Of a stretch of 64,000 nucleotides of DNA, positions 43,025 through 55,341 are shown piece after piece. Under the pieces are notes generated by a model. That model ran no database searches, was not told where the DNA came from, and worked only from the letters and a program-made list of their open reading frames with translations. Made by a program: the position numbers and the translations under genes. Position 1 is the stretch's first letter. The number at the start of each line of letters is the position of its first letter. The DNA comes from Artocarpus heterophyllus. Its lineage: Eukaryota; Streptophyta; Magnoliopsida; Rosales; Moraceae. The DNA is taken from positions 16,136,258 through 16,200,257 of the forward strand of contig CM046353.1 of the NCBI GenBank assembly GCA_025403435.1. The letters run 5' to 3'.

Positions 43025-45957
43025 TGTAACACCCGCCTATTTTATGTAATGGACCACGTTAAGTTAGTAACATTATTTAAGGGATTTTATTAATAAATTA
43101 TGTTATGATATATGATGTGCTGTTACTAATTTTTATGTCAAGTTTTGCGACAGGTGATGACTGCATGGGATCATTGTGCTCTAGTGTTCATGTGAAATTC
43201 TAAGCATATGTTTATTTATGATGCAATATATGATTATTTATGATGCAATGATGTATGAATGTTTTATGTTATGACATTTAATGACAAGTCGGCAGGCCGA
43301 ACTTCTTGCCCGAGAACGGCAGGCCGAACTTGCTGGACCGGCAGGCCGAAGGGGAAAACCGGCAGGCCGAATAAGGCTGAAAAACGGTCAGTAGAAATCT
43401 CTCCCAATTTATGGCTGAGACAATTATGTTAATTGGGTGATTTAATTGTGATTAATTGGCATAATAATGGAAGGATTTTATCAGTTAAGGAAATAAAAGG
43501 GGTTTGACTTGCATGATTTGTGTTAATTTAAATGGTTTCCTATTTTAAATGGGCAAAACATGGAAAGTTGGGAATGACTTGTTTAATTTCCTCTTTTCTC
43601 TCCTTATCTCCATGCCATTCAGCCCCTTAACACAGTCAAAATTTCTGACTTAATGAAGGGAATTGAATTCCCATCAATTATGTTTAATACGTTAAAAAAA
43701 ATTTTAACGTTTTCTTTTTCATTAATTTTCTCTTTCTCACGTTTTCCTCTCAAAAATTTCTGAAACGATCTTTCATTTCTCTTTCTCTTCTTTTCTCCAC
43801 AAGTTCTTCCTCTCCTCTTCCTCACGAAAATTCTCTCTCTTCCATGAAAATTTTCTAAGAAAGGTCTTGTTTCGTTGATTGTTATCAAGGGATTTTGAGA
43901 AGATATTTCCAGGTATGAATTCAGTGTTTGGTGTTTTTGAAAAGAAATTCTTTGCCTCGATAGGTATTGTGTTTTGCCTCGGCGTTTTTTATATGATGTT
44001 ATGAATATGTTATGTGATGTTTTTCTAAGTTTCGTGTCATTTCAATGTTTTAATGAAAAACGATACTTCTGTCTTCTACCCCTCACAGTAATATGTTACT
44101 GTATAATTTTTTAAAAAAAAGTATGAAAAATGTAATGATTATTTAAGGGGTAAATAAGATGTTTTCATGAAAAGTTGTTATATTATGCATATGTATGAGT
44201 ATGCTAGATGAATGTGTTTTATTTATATGTTATGAAATTTTATGGGAATTCATTAAGAAAAATGTTTTAATAAATGTTATGTATGATTTAAAAGATTTTA
44301 TGATAATAAAAATAATTTCATGCATGATGATATGATGCTTGTATGAAGTTTTAAATTAAAATGTAGACATATTAATTGTTCAAAAATGTTATGTTTAAAA
44401 GATAAATATGTTTAAAATGAATAGTTTGTTTTATATGTTTAAGGTAATTTTTTTTTACAATTAAAGAAAATCATTACAATGATGTTTATGGTTATGAATT
44501 AATATGTGATAGTTGTATACATGGTTATATTATGAATGAATGTCATGAGTATGGATGGTGTGTATTAATGTTTGGCATCTTTTGAATGATAAATGGCATG
44601 AACACTCAAGGAAGCGAGCACATTGAGACCACGACATCGTCACCAAGTGCAATTTTAAGGTTAAGTAAGTTAACGATAAGGTAAGTACATTCTCACCTGC
44701 AACATGATATGTTTTATAAGGTTTGATATTATGATCATGATGATTTTATGATAATTTTCTTAAAAGGTTTCTTATGAAAGATTTTCATGATTTAAAGTTA
44801 TGCATGTTTGATTATGGCAAATTTCAAAGCATGAAAGTTATGTATATATGTATCACCTAAAAAGTGTTGCACACCAATGTTATGATGTCATGTTTGGTTT
44901 AGGATTAGCTACCCTTCTCCTCTCATGACGGCGCGCCTACAATGATGTTTATGGTGCAACACTTGAGCCCTTAAGATAAAATGGATTAAATTTTGAAATG
45001 GTTAACGTTACGAAAGATATGTTCTATGAAATTGTGCTTATGGCACTTTTTTGATAAAATGATGATGATGATATTGACATTTATGAAATGTTTTAAATCG
45101 TGAGAAAATATGTACTTACTAAGCATTAGCTTAATAATGTTTTATGTCATGTTACAGATAAGGGTAAGAGAATCATGGAGTAGGTGGAGGACATGGGAAG
45201 GCGTGTGAGCAACATGAACGATGAATTGTAACCGGAAGCACGCCAAGAAAACGATCTTACGATTTAAACAAGTTATATAATTTGAATATATATTTTCATG
45301 TTAAGTTTTTAAGATTTCTTATATTATGATTTTATAAGATATTTTATCATTATATTATGAATCATGAACTTCCGCTATATTATTATTAAAGTTGGTATGT
45401 TTTAATTTTAAGTTTGCCAAAGGAATTTGGTCTCGGACGGCCTGCCGAAGTCTGTGGCCGGCCTGCCGAAGACTAGACATTCGGCCTACCGACTGGATTT
45501 TTTGGCCTGCCGAACATGGTTGAATTTTCAATCCGTTTTGCAAAGCCTCTGCCAGCCTGCCGATATTGAACGGCCTGCCGAAGTCCCAAGTTCGGCATGC
45601 CGAACTGTGGGAGTAAGTAAGTATTAATCGATTTGATGTTTAATGTGATATGTTATGGTTTCATATAAGTCCTGATTTTACAAATTGTCAAACCTATATT
45701 ATTATATAAGTTTATGATTAATTTAGTGTATAAATGAATAAATTTTAATCATGGAATAAATTAAACCACGATTTTTGGAACAACGGTAAAAAAAAAAAAA
45801 ATGTATGAATGGATCCTAGTAATGAAAGTTTTAAATACTTTTAAAACCAATTGAAACGATCAAGTTTGATATTATTTTAAAGTTTAAAGTTTATGCATGT
45901 ACGAATGTATGTAAGTAAGTAACGACATCTGTGATGTCTGAATTAAGGGGCGTTACA
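43025..45957 (+). repeat. LTR B of complex 3 (middle LTR)
   Basis: 2933 bp, TGTAACACCCGCC to GGCGTTACA. It is clearly diverged from LTRs A and D, so a separate subtype. It has four forward TCGGCAGGCCGAAC words at 43288-43373 and reverse-orientation words at 45437-45608. Its intron-like module is the best formed: AAG|GTAAGTAC at 44681, TTACAG ending 45157. The same GACGGCGCGCC block is near 44928. The first 6 bases after the LTR (GGCTTT) match the usual LTR-primer-site junction, but no primer site follows. Confidence 0.92.
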
Positions 45958-45963
45958 GGCTTT

Positions 45964-46186
45964 AACTCAATTGGTACTCAGGAAGGAAATAAGAACCTCT
46001 TAAGGGAGGTTTAAGGTTCGAACCATGAGGGACGCGAAAGAAAACCCTGAGGGACCAGTGGGCCCTAGAGGGGACAGTACGGATGAGTGGGCCCGGTTAC
46101 GCCTCAATAAGAGCCAATTATGCCGAGGGCCGACCTACGGGCCTCATGGGGGCTTGAGTGGGGCCGGGAATGCCACAATGAATGCC
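45964..46186 (+). mobile_element. SINE-like filler (tRNA-type A and B boxes)
   Basis: A 220-bp GC-rich segment replaces the primer site and most of gag of the following copy. It starts AACTCAATTGGTACTCAGG, like a tRNA A box, and has GGTTCGAACCATGAG about 45 bp on, like a B box. The spacing suits a pol III promoter of a tRNA-derived SINE. The downstream body is rich in GGGCC words. There is no clear 3' tail or target duplication, so it may be a fragment captured during break repair. A functional tRNA is excluded because no cloverleaf can be formed from the arms. Confidence 0.4.
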
Positions 46187-47665
46187 AATGCCTCGCAAAG
46201 ATCTCCTCCTCAAGCCCAGCTACATCAGATGCAAGCCTCCCTTGAAGGGCCACTGATTAGTCAAGGGAGAATTGAAGCCCCACCGACGAATGCCCGAATC
46301 TATGCCATGACGAAAGAACAAGTGGCTGCTGAAACCTCCAATGTGGTCACAGGTCAGATAACTAGCTTACCTAATGATGTTTATATTCTTTTTGATACAG
46401 GTGCCACGTATTCTTTTGTGTCTATGTCACATGCTAAGAAGTTAGGGGTTCGTTTAGAGCCTATGAGATAGGGATTCACTACGACACTACCCTCCAAGGA
46501 AGTGATATTATCCACGCACTGTTTGCATGCAGTACCCCTATGGATTTCTAATAGGGAACTTTTCGTCGACCTCATTGTGATTGACATGCATGATTACGAC
46601 ATGATTCTTGGGATGGATTTCCTAAGCAAGTATAATGCCTCAATCGAATGCCGGAAACGAAAGGTGATCTTCCATCCTGAAGGTGATCAGAAGTTTATTT
46701 ATGTTGGCGAGACCAGAAGGAAACCCAACATGTATCTATCGGCAATGAGAGTAATGAAGCTTTTAGCAAGCGGCTACATGGGCTATCTGGCGAATGTTGT
46801 AGACAAAAGCCAAGAAGGAAAGACAAGAATTGAAGATGTGCATGTTGTTCATGAATATGAAGATGTGTTTCCTGATGATCTAACAAGTCTACCGCCAGAA
46901 AGAGAAATTGAATTCGAGATTGAGCTCGCTCCAGGCACCGACCCAATCTCAAAAGCACCATATAGAATGGCCCCAACAGAATTAAAAGAGCTTCACACGT
47001 AATTAAAGGAGCTACTTGACAAAGGTTTCATCAGGCCAAGTCACTCACCATGGGGAGCTCCAGTCTTATTTGTGAAAAAGAAGGATGACACTATGAGACT
47101 CTGCATTAACTACGGAGAACTAAACAAGGTGACGATCAAGAACAAGTACCCGTTGCCTCGAATCGATGATTTGTTTGATCAGCTCAAGGGTGCATCGGTG
47201 TTCTCAAAGATTGATCTACGATCAGGATATCACCAGTTGAGGATTAAAGAAGGAGATATTCCCAAGACTGCTTTCAGGTCGAGGTATGGTCATCATGAGT
47301 TTGTGGTTATGCCTTTCGGTCTGACGAATGCACCTGCTGCCTTTATGGTTTTGATGAAAAGGGTATTCAAGGATTTCCTCAATAAATTTGTTGTTGTATT
47401 TATCGATGATATTCTTGTCTATTCTAAGAATCATGAGGAACATGAGGAGCATTTAAGGATTGTGCTGGAGACTTTAAGAAGACACCAGCTATATGCTAAG
47501 TTCTCCAAATGCGAGTTTTGGCTTGATAAAGTGTCATTCTTAGGGCATGTTATTTCAAAAGAGGGGATTATGGTGGACCTTGCTAAAGTAGAAGCTGTAC
47601 TCAATTGAAAGCAACCAATGAATGCAAGTGAAATAAGGAGCTTTTTAGGTCTAGCAAGTTATTAT
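46187..47665 (+). pseudogene. gag end, protease and RT of the second copy in complex 3, 5' part
   Basis: Homology to the inner copy resumes at NANA in the tail of gag. The protease reads LFDTGATYSFVS (canonical DTGA) and later YDMILGMDFLSKYN. There are stops at 46469-46471 and 47000-47002. RT (47072-47608) has [13 protein letters not shown], the intact palm FIDDILVYS, and a stop at 47606-47608. It breaks at ...FLGLASYY where the copia element is inserted. The frame starting at 46025 fuses SINE-like sequence to this gag/protease end. Confidence 0.9.
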
Positions 47666-49706
47666 TGTTAGACATGTATGCTCTAAGGAGTAAAAATGTA
47701 ATACGTTTTTTTGGAGACATTTTTATCAATAAAGAATTTATTCATTTATAAATATACCAAATATTGTCCTCTTTACGTTCATATTTGTTGAATGTATGAT
47801 AAGCAAACAGTAGTCTGAGACTATCAGTCTAAGCCTTAAGAGTTGGGCATATGATGGGATGATTATGCGGTAGACACGATTCTTAAGGTGATGGTCTAAA
47901 ACATATGATCCGCAATCGAGGGAATAAAGTTGGGCACTTTATTCATGTAAAGATTGTTATGTTGTCTATATCCCTTTTGGGAGATGGTTTGTCTTGGCCA
48001 TCGGAGTTGGACTCCGTGAATAGAAACATTGGCACGTTGTCATAGGTGACGATGTGTTGGATCGGGACATAAAGTGAATTGATTTGGATTAATAATTCTG
48101 TCTTGGCAAATCGATTCACTTTAGACAATCATTTGTATTGTATCTTAATCCTGAGATGAATAATGGGCCCGTTGTCTCGACTTATGTCTTTTGATGTACC
48201 AATGGGTGACTCCCACATCTCTATAGTGGCATGCATGCCGGTACATTGGAGGCATGACTCTTGATAGCGTAGACTTGTTATTCATAGATATGGAATCCAT
48301 AGCTCCTCTTTAGGAGTAATGATATCCTCTTATATGCGTTGTCCTGTAATTGGAAAACTGGAGCGCTCAACCATTTGGATACATAGGTGTAACCGAATGG
48401 TATACTATCTTTGGATGGTAAGTTTTCTAATGGTGAAACAATGGAACATAAGATAAAAATAATCGGGAAGGTAAGACAGAACTTGTCCTTAAGCCGATTA
48501 TGGATTATCATATGGGGATGCAATACACTCTGATATGTCATGGAGACTTAGCTACACGAGCTTCGTAATTCTATAAAGTTCGAGAGTGCAGCTCCAAGCT
48601 TTTAGTGGAGTAGCGTTGGAGTTGATAATTGTGAAATGTATATCTGGGATATTGGGTTTCATAATTATCATGAGCTTAAACTTTATAGGTCCATTTTGGT
48701 CCCCTTTGCTAGCTCACAAAATCCTGTAACGACACGGCGTGCTTTTCCAATAATTGGTGACTTATGTCGGATTTATCAGATTGGTTTAAAATTTATAAGA
48801 ATAAAATAATTCATGTCTGTTTATCGGTTGAATTAATTATGTAAGAAATTAGTTCAAGATGAACTTGTTGAATTATGGCGTTCGGATAATTCTTGTCTGT
48901 TTATCGGTTGTTTTAATTTTGGACAATTAGAACAAGATAAACTTGTAGAATTATTGTGAATTGATTTATTTTCTTAGAGATTATCTTGATAAAGTTTGTT
49001 TTGATCAGATATCTTTTCTATTGGGCTATTTGAATCAAAACTGAGACTTTATCCTTTAGAATCTCAGGTGGAAAATAAAAGATTCGAGGAGATTTTTTCT
49101 CGGCAGTTCGGCCTGCCTATCAGAAAGGTCGGCCTGTCGAACTGGCCAGTTTGGCCTGCCTATCACACAGTTCGGCATGCCGACCGCGACAGTTAAGATT
49201 ACGCGTTTTTCACGCGTATCTTATCAGATATTGATCCGAACTTGATTCTGTTTCGATTTTTGAGACCTAATCTGATATGGACTGACCCCAAGGACCAATA
49301 GGTATAAAAAGGGAGTGAGTCTAATGATTTACTCAGATCAATTTGAGAGATTAAGAGTGATACTCTTCTAGTGAGCATCTGAAAACTCCCTGAGAGCTTT
49401 TGTTCACAAATCACGAACACTAGCTTTGGGTTCTCTCTATTGGTTGGAAGGAGAGTCACCGGTGGAAGAGCTGTACGTGTGAGCCCACACTCACTCCGGT
49501 TGTGGATAGAGAATAGCAAAGAAGACCTGTTGGTTGAGGCTTTTCTGTAACGTTACTTCTTTACACAGGTCACGGAGGTTCTTCGGCACACTAAGGTTAG
49601 TAAGATCTGTTTAATTTATACATATAACATGTCGAACTTATGTTTTGGAAAATACTCTGATGAAAAAAAATTTTAAAAAATTTCGCTGCGCACTTTGTTT
49701 CCAACA
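47666..49706 (+). repeat. Copia left LTR
   Basis: 2041 bp, TGTTAGACATG to TTTCCAACA. The promoter is CCAAT at 49295 and TATAAAAA at 49303-49310, with an expected transcript start about 30 bp further on. A cluster of TTCGGCCTGCC words lies just upstream of the promoter (49101-49186). An ATCAATAAAG word near 47728 could act in polyadenylation only if the R region reached that far, which is unlikely. Confidence 0.95.
49295..49310 (+). promoter_or_regulatory. Copia LTR core promoter
   Basis: CCAATAGGTATAAAAA: a CCAAT box directly followed by a strong TATA box. It is conserved in all three copia LTR copies of the window (TATA also at 56549-56556 and 63972-63979). Confidence 0.75.
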
Positions 49707-49708
49707 AT

Positions 49709-49721
49709 TGGTATCAGAGCC
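49709..49721 (+). other. Copia primer-binding site
   Basis: TGGTATCAGAGCC lies two bases past the left LTR, complementary to the initiator tRNA-Met 3' end. Confidence 0.93.
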
Positions 49722-51372
49722 GAGGTTTTTACATAAATTTGCGAGTTTGTGATCATGTTATATGCATAAATTTTGTGATCTTAATCTCTCCAATGCTTGA
49801 ATTAAATTTTATAGAGAGATGGCACTCTAGGTTTCTATATAACATATATGTTGTCATGGATTATATAGTGAATGTTTATTAATTAATTATGGTTGATTAA
49901 ATTGTTGTTTAATTATTTATTAATTAATTAATACCGGTTATGGTTCCTTAGAGGTTAGAATGTGTATCTAGGTTTTTCATGTAATTAGATGGCGGACTAT
50001 CATCTCCGTCTAGGAATTATTATTTAATTTTTAATTTGTAAGAATTTTGTAATTAAATAATTATTCGGAGAAGACGGAACGAGAAGTCGGAACTTAAAAA
50101 TTGATGATGGCGCCTCCGGGTATTTCCTGAGTCTCTAATTTTATGTTTTTGAATTGTTGAAAATAAAATTGATGAATTGCATTAAAACTGTATTTTCTGG
50201 ATTGAGGGTTTTCTGCTCGGTCGGCATGCCGGACCTCACAGTTCGGCAGGCCGAAGGTCACAGATCGGCAGGCCAGACGTACGGTCCGGCAGGCCGACAG
50301 TGGGGCAGAAATTTTGGTGCTCTGCCGGCAGGCCGAACCTTCATGTTCGGCAGGCCAAACCACCATGATCGGTAGGCCGATCATCCAGATCGGCCTACCG
50401 ACCGAGAGCAGCCAGGTGACCAGAAAAGGTGCAATTTTTTGGTGCAGTTTTAATTTTATTTTTGGGACAATTCTGAGAAACATTAAATTTGGATATGACC
50501 GGAAATATGAAGTGTTCGATTCATACGGGATTGAGGACTTGAAGATGGATATTACATGAAGAAGGATACAGCTTGAGGATTCAAGGATGAAGAATCGATA
50601 AATGTCTCGATTATTCTCTTGTAATCTTAGTTTTTCTATTCTCTAGGGTGGAACCATAATATTACTGTTATAATTATTATTATGCTTGTAGCTTTGCTTG
50701 ATTGCTTTGCTTGTCTGCATTATAATATAATTTACCATGTATATTGATAACATGTCATATAGAATAGGGAGTGCCGCTCATATTAAATTTGTTCATGCAT
50801 AATTTCAAAATAAAACCTTGACTTCAAAAGATTGAGTGGGAGAAGGTTTTCGAAGAGAGAACCTAAGGCCTCCATCGTTGGTCCATAGGAAGAACATGAT
50901 GGTCCCAACCCCTAGGAAGGGATTTCTATCATGTACCAGATTGGATCTCTGAAAGGATAAGGTATTTTAGTATGATTTATGGTTGCACACCCCTAGGTGG
51001 TGATTATAAATCATGGATAAAATATTAAAACGGTGGTTATACACTCACGTTAATTTTATTATTAACCTCCCCTAGGAGCTCTGTTAATAAAATTAATGGC
51101 CAAAGAAACGATTATTAGTATATGCTGGATCATACGGGTCCTGGATGGCATATATTAATCAGGAGGGGATCCGTGTTCCTGATTGAATTTGGCATGACTC
51201 CCCTAGGAACTTGTTGAATTCTGAGTTGGGAATTATCGTTGTAAGGTTGTGATATTTTCAAGGTTTTGACACATAAACACATTTGTATGATTTTACATGA
51301 TTGTGTTATCTTACTAAATTATTATATATGTTTGCTTATGTTTGGTATATGATTCTTTATTGTAGATTGAAA
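49722..51372 (+). other. Long copia leader with motif clusters
   Basis: The 1.65 kb between primer site and gag has no long frame. It holds seven to eight TTCGGCAGGCCGAA-like words (50216-50403). It also has four CCCCTAGG boxes at 50909, 50990, 51069 and 51200. In retroelements this region carries packaging and dimerisation signals; whether these boxes do so is inference. Confidence 0.6.
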
Positions 51373-52225
51373 ATGTCTAACAATGCTTTATCATCGATAC
51401 TTGACAAAAACCAATTAACCGGTGAGAACTATAATGATTGGAAACGGAACCTGGACATCGTCCTTTCCTTTGAGAAACTGAAATATGTTCTGACAACTCC
51501 TTGTCCTCCCGAACCTACGGGAGACTCAAGTAATGAGCAATTCCAAGCATACGACCGCTGGAAAGATGCTAATGATCAGGCCCGCTGCTATGTTATAGCT
51601 AGCATGAACAACGTGCTGCAGGCTCAACATCAGGATTATGAGACTGCGAAGCAGATCTTGAATAATCTTGAGGACATGTTTGGAGGCCAGGCCATAACAA
51701 AGCGGCAAGGGGAGCTTCGAAAACTCTTAAACTGTAGACAGAGACCCGGGGACATCTGTAAAGGAGCACATGATGTTGGTCATGGGTTACCTCGTTGAGG
51801 CTCAAACCAATGGAGCCGACATCGATGCTGAAACTCAGATGACTATGGTCTTTGAGACTCTGTCTAAGGAATTTATTCCGTTTAGAGCTACTTTTAATCT
51901 AAGCAATAGACGGGATATGACCTTGACAGAACTGATGAAACAGTTACAAGAGTTTGAACTGCTGATCAAGGAGTCTCCTGCTGGTGGAGAGGCCAATATG
52001 GTAGCTGCTTCTGGTTCCAATCCTAACTCTGGGAATGGAAAGAAGTAACAGGCCAAGAGTGGGAAGTCTTCTATTCCTATTGCTACCAAGAGCAAGAAGA
52101 AGAAGAAGAAGAACCCAAAGAAGCTTAAGTGCTTCTTTTGTGGTAAGGTCGGGCATATAAAGAAGCATTGCAAGGACTTCCTTTCCAAGGGAGGTAGGTG
52201 TGATCTTCTATATTTAGAGACTTGT
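51373..52225 (+). pseudogene. Copia gag, one frameshift and one stop
   Basis: It starts MSNNALSSILDKNQLTGENY, typical of plant copia Gag, with the WKRNLDIVL capsid motif. An extra G in the GGGG run at 51748-51751 shifts the frame. The correct frame resumes (KEHMMLVMGYLVEAQ) and runs to an in-frame TAA at 52046-52048. A lysine-rich linker and one CCHC knuckle [14 protein letters not shown] (about 52130-52171) follow. The same frame continues without break into pol. Confidence 0.9.
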
Positions 52226-55200
52226 TTGGTTGAGGAATCCAGTGACATTTGGGTCATAGATTCCGGTGTAACTAATCATGTTTGTGTTTCTCTGCAGGGA
52301 TTCAAAGAAACGAGAAGTCTACTTCGTGAAGACTTAACGCTTCGGATGGGCGATGGATCCATGGTCTCAGCGGAAGCAGTGGGAGATGTCCATCTTTATT
52401 TTGATAATTATAGGAGTTTAATTTTGCGAGATTGTTTTTATGTTCCTAAATTTAAAAGGAATTTAATTTCTGTATCTTCTTTATTTAAAGACTCCTACGT
52501 GGTATCTTTTAATGAAAAAGTGGTGATTCGTAAAAACAAATCTTTTATCTGTTCTGGATGGATGCAAAATAATCTATATTTTATCAAACCTAAGATGGAC
52601 CTATTGTTTAATGCTGAGATAAATGATAATGACTCAAAAAGACTTAAAACTTCTCACTCTAATAAGACTTATCTTTGGCATTTGCGCCTTGGCCATATTA
52701 ACCTAAATAGGATTCAAAGGTTGGTAAGGGATGGACCTTTAAGTTACTTAAAGGTGGAATCTATACCTCAATGTGAGTCTTGTTTGGAGGGTAAAATGAC
52801 CAAAAGACCATACGGGTCTAAGGGCAATAGGGCCGAAGGGGTTCTAGAACTTGTGCATAGTGATGTTTGCGGACCGATGAACATCCGGGCACGAGGAGGG
52901 TATGAGTACTTCGTTACTTTTATTGACGATTACTCAAGATATGGGTATGTGTACCTAATGCACCACAAAAGCGAAACTTATGATAAGTTCAGGGAGTTTT
53001 GGGCTGAAGTGGAAAAGCAATTGGGTAGACTCATAAAGGCACTTCGATCTGATCGAGGTGGGGAATACCTTTCTGATGAGTTCTTGGGACACTTGTTAGA
53101 GAATGGGATTTTATCCCATTTGACTGCGCCGGGCACTCCGCAGCAGAATGGCGTAGCAGGGAGAAGGAATAGGACTTTGTTGGACATGATTCGGTCCATG
53201 ATGAGTTATTCATCATTGCCTTTATCCTTTTGGCGATATGCACTACAAACCGCATGTTATCTTTTGAACAATGTGCCTTCAAAATCGGTCCCTAAAACTC
53301 CTCACGAGTTGTGGACAAGACGGAAGACATCCTTAAACCATATTCGCATATGGGGATGTCCAGCTCATGTCCTGTTTAAGGATCCGAATAAGTTGGAAGC
53401 ACGTTAAGAAGTTTGCGTGTTTGTAGGATATCCAAAAGGGACTAAAGGGGGTTATTTTTATAACCCAAAGGAAAATAAAGTCGTGGTTTCAACTAATGCA
53501 ACTTTCCTTGAGGAGAGTTACATGAACGACTTTAAACCTCAAAGCAAAGTGGTGCTTGAGGAGTTGAGGGGTGATCCGTTTACTCCGGAGGTTCCAAACG
53601 AAACCATTCCGATCGGTGTAGAAAAACCAAACAAACCTGAACAACAACCTCAGGGGCTTCGGCGTAGTGGGAGGATCGGACGTCAACCTGAGAGGTATAT
53701 GTTCAATGGGGAGGTCTTTTTGGCTGAACCGGATGAACATGACAGGGATCCTTATACTTACGCAGAAGCTATGGAGGATGTTGATTCAAGACTCTGGACA
53801 GAGGCCATGAACATTGAGATGAAGTCTATGGAGACTAATCGGGTCTGGGAGCTTGTGGATCTTCCCGAAGGGGTAAAACCCATAGGGAGTAAGTGGATCT
53901 ACAAGAGGAAAAGAGGAGTGGATGGAAAGGTCGAAACCTTTAAGGCTAGACTGGTAGCTAAGGGTTATACGCAAAAGGAAGGAATCGATTATGAGGAAAC
54001 CTTTTCGCCTGTAGCCATGCTTAAGTCCATCCGGATTCTCTTGTCCATAGCTGCCGCTCTCGACTACGAGATTTGGCAGATGGATGTCAAGATGGATTTT
54101 CTGAATGGCTATCTTGATGAGTCCATTTATATGGAACAACCAGACGGGTTCAAGGTCACGGGTCAAGAGGGTAAGGTTTGTAAGTTGCTAAAGTCTATTT
54201 ATGGACTTAAGCAGGCTTCTCGTTCTTGGAACATAAGATTTGATCAAGTGATCAAGACTTATGGGTTCTCACAAAATGTGGATGAGCCATGTGTTTACAA
54301 ACACATTAAGAATGGGAAGGTGGTTTTTCTACTACTCTATGTAGATGACATTCTGCTAATTGGCAATGACGTTGGGGCATTGTCATCGGTCAAATTATGG
54401 TTGACCAAGCAGTTTGACATGAAGGACTTAGGTGAGGCTAATTTTGTTCTCGGTATCCAGATCTTTCGGGATAGGAAGAACAAAATGATAGCTTTGTCAC
54501 AGGCCGGCTACATAGATAAAATTCTCAGGAGGTTTGCAATGCAGGATTCCAAGAAAGGTGGGCAACCATCTAGGTCTGGAATTACTCTTTCTAAGAAAGA
54601 CTCTCCAAAGTCTTATGAAGAAAGAGAATACATGAAGAAGGTGCCTTATGCTTCGGCAGTGGGTAGTCTCATGTATGCCATGCTTTGCACTCGACCGGAT
54701 ATTAGCTATGCGGTCGGGATAGTGAGTCGATTTCAGGCGGATCTAGGACCGAACCATTGGGTTGCGGTAAAGCATATTTTCAAGTACCTGAGAAGGACTC
54801 GAGGGTATATGCTTGTGTATTCAGGTGAGGACTTGACTCCTCTAGGATACACTGATTCAGATTTTCAATCCTGCCTGGATTCTAGGAAATCGACTTTAGG
54901 GTTTGTATTTACTCTGGGTGGCGGTGCCATCAGTTGGAGAAGTGCGAAGCAAGATTGCACTTCGGATTCAACGATGGAGGCCGAGTATGTGGCGGCTAGT
55001 GATGCTTCGAAAGAAGCAGTGTGGCTCCGTAAGTTCCTTGGGGATCTTGAGGTAGTTCCTGGTATGGATAAAGCGATATCACTGTACTGTGATAACAGTG
55101 CGGCGGTAGCTAATGCTAAGGAACCAAGATTTCACAAGAAGAGTAAGCATATTGATCGGAAGTATCATGTGATAAAGGACTTCGTTGAGAGCGGGCATGT

Positions 55201-55327
55201 CACGGTGTGCAAGATCGCGTCAGAGGACAATTTAGCTGATCCATTTACGAAGACACTTTCTGGGAGAGTCTTCGAAAGGCATGTGGAAGCTATGGGGATG
55301 CAAAATTTGCAGTATTTACTCACTTAG
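52226..55327 (+). pseudogene. Copia pol (PR-INT-RT-RH), one in-frame stop, integrase catalytic residue lost
   Basis: The protease core is [12 protein letters not shown] (Asp at residue 12). The pre-integrase finger has H..H and C..C ([11 protein letters not shown] ... CESCLEGK). In the integrase core the first two acidic residues are D213 and D276, but the third position, 36 residues on, is Gly ([11 protein letters not shown], codon GGG at 53159-53161) where copia elements have Glu. An in-frame TAA at 53405-53407 splits pol. The second part (53408-55327) is a fully open RT/RNase H, with [35 protein letters not shown], and RNase [34 protein letters not shown] and [12 protein letters not shown] would copy RNA to DNA, and integrase would join it to host DNA. 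This copy could do so only with proteins from another copy. Confidence 0.95.
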
Positions 55328-55329
55328 TG

Positions 55330-55341
55330 CAAGTGGGAGAT
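55330..55341 (+). other. Copia polypurine tract
   Basis: CAAGTGGGAGAT lies directly before the right LTR, the usual copia plus-strand primer. Confidence 0.85.

Noticed and set aside
45964..46035. tRNA gene suggested by A- and B-box words
   Set aside because: The arms do not form a cloverleaf, and the sequence continues into a GC-rich body, so a SINE-like head fits better.
48278..48541. Conserved minus-strand frame repeated at 55952-56215 and 62949-63212 (and a 106-codon one at 49199, 56445)
   Set aside because: They recur only because they lie in copia LTR copies; there is no codon pattern or known domain, and they are antisense to the LTR transcript.
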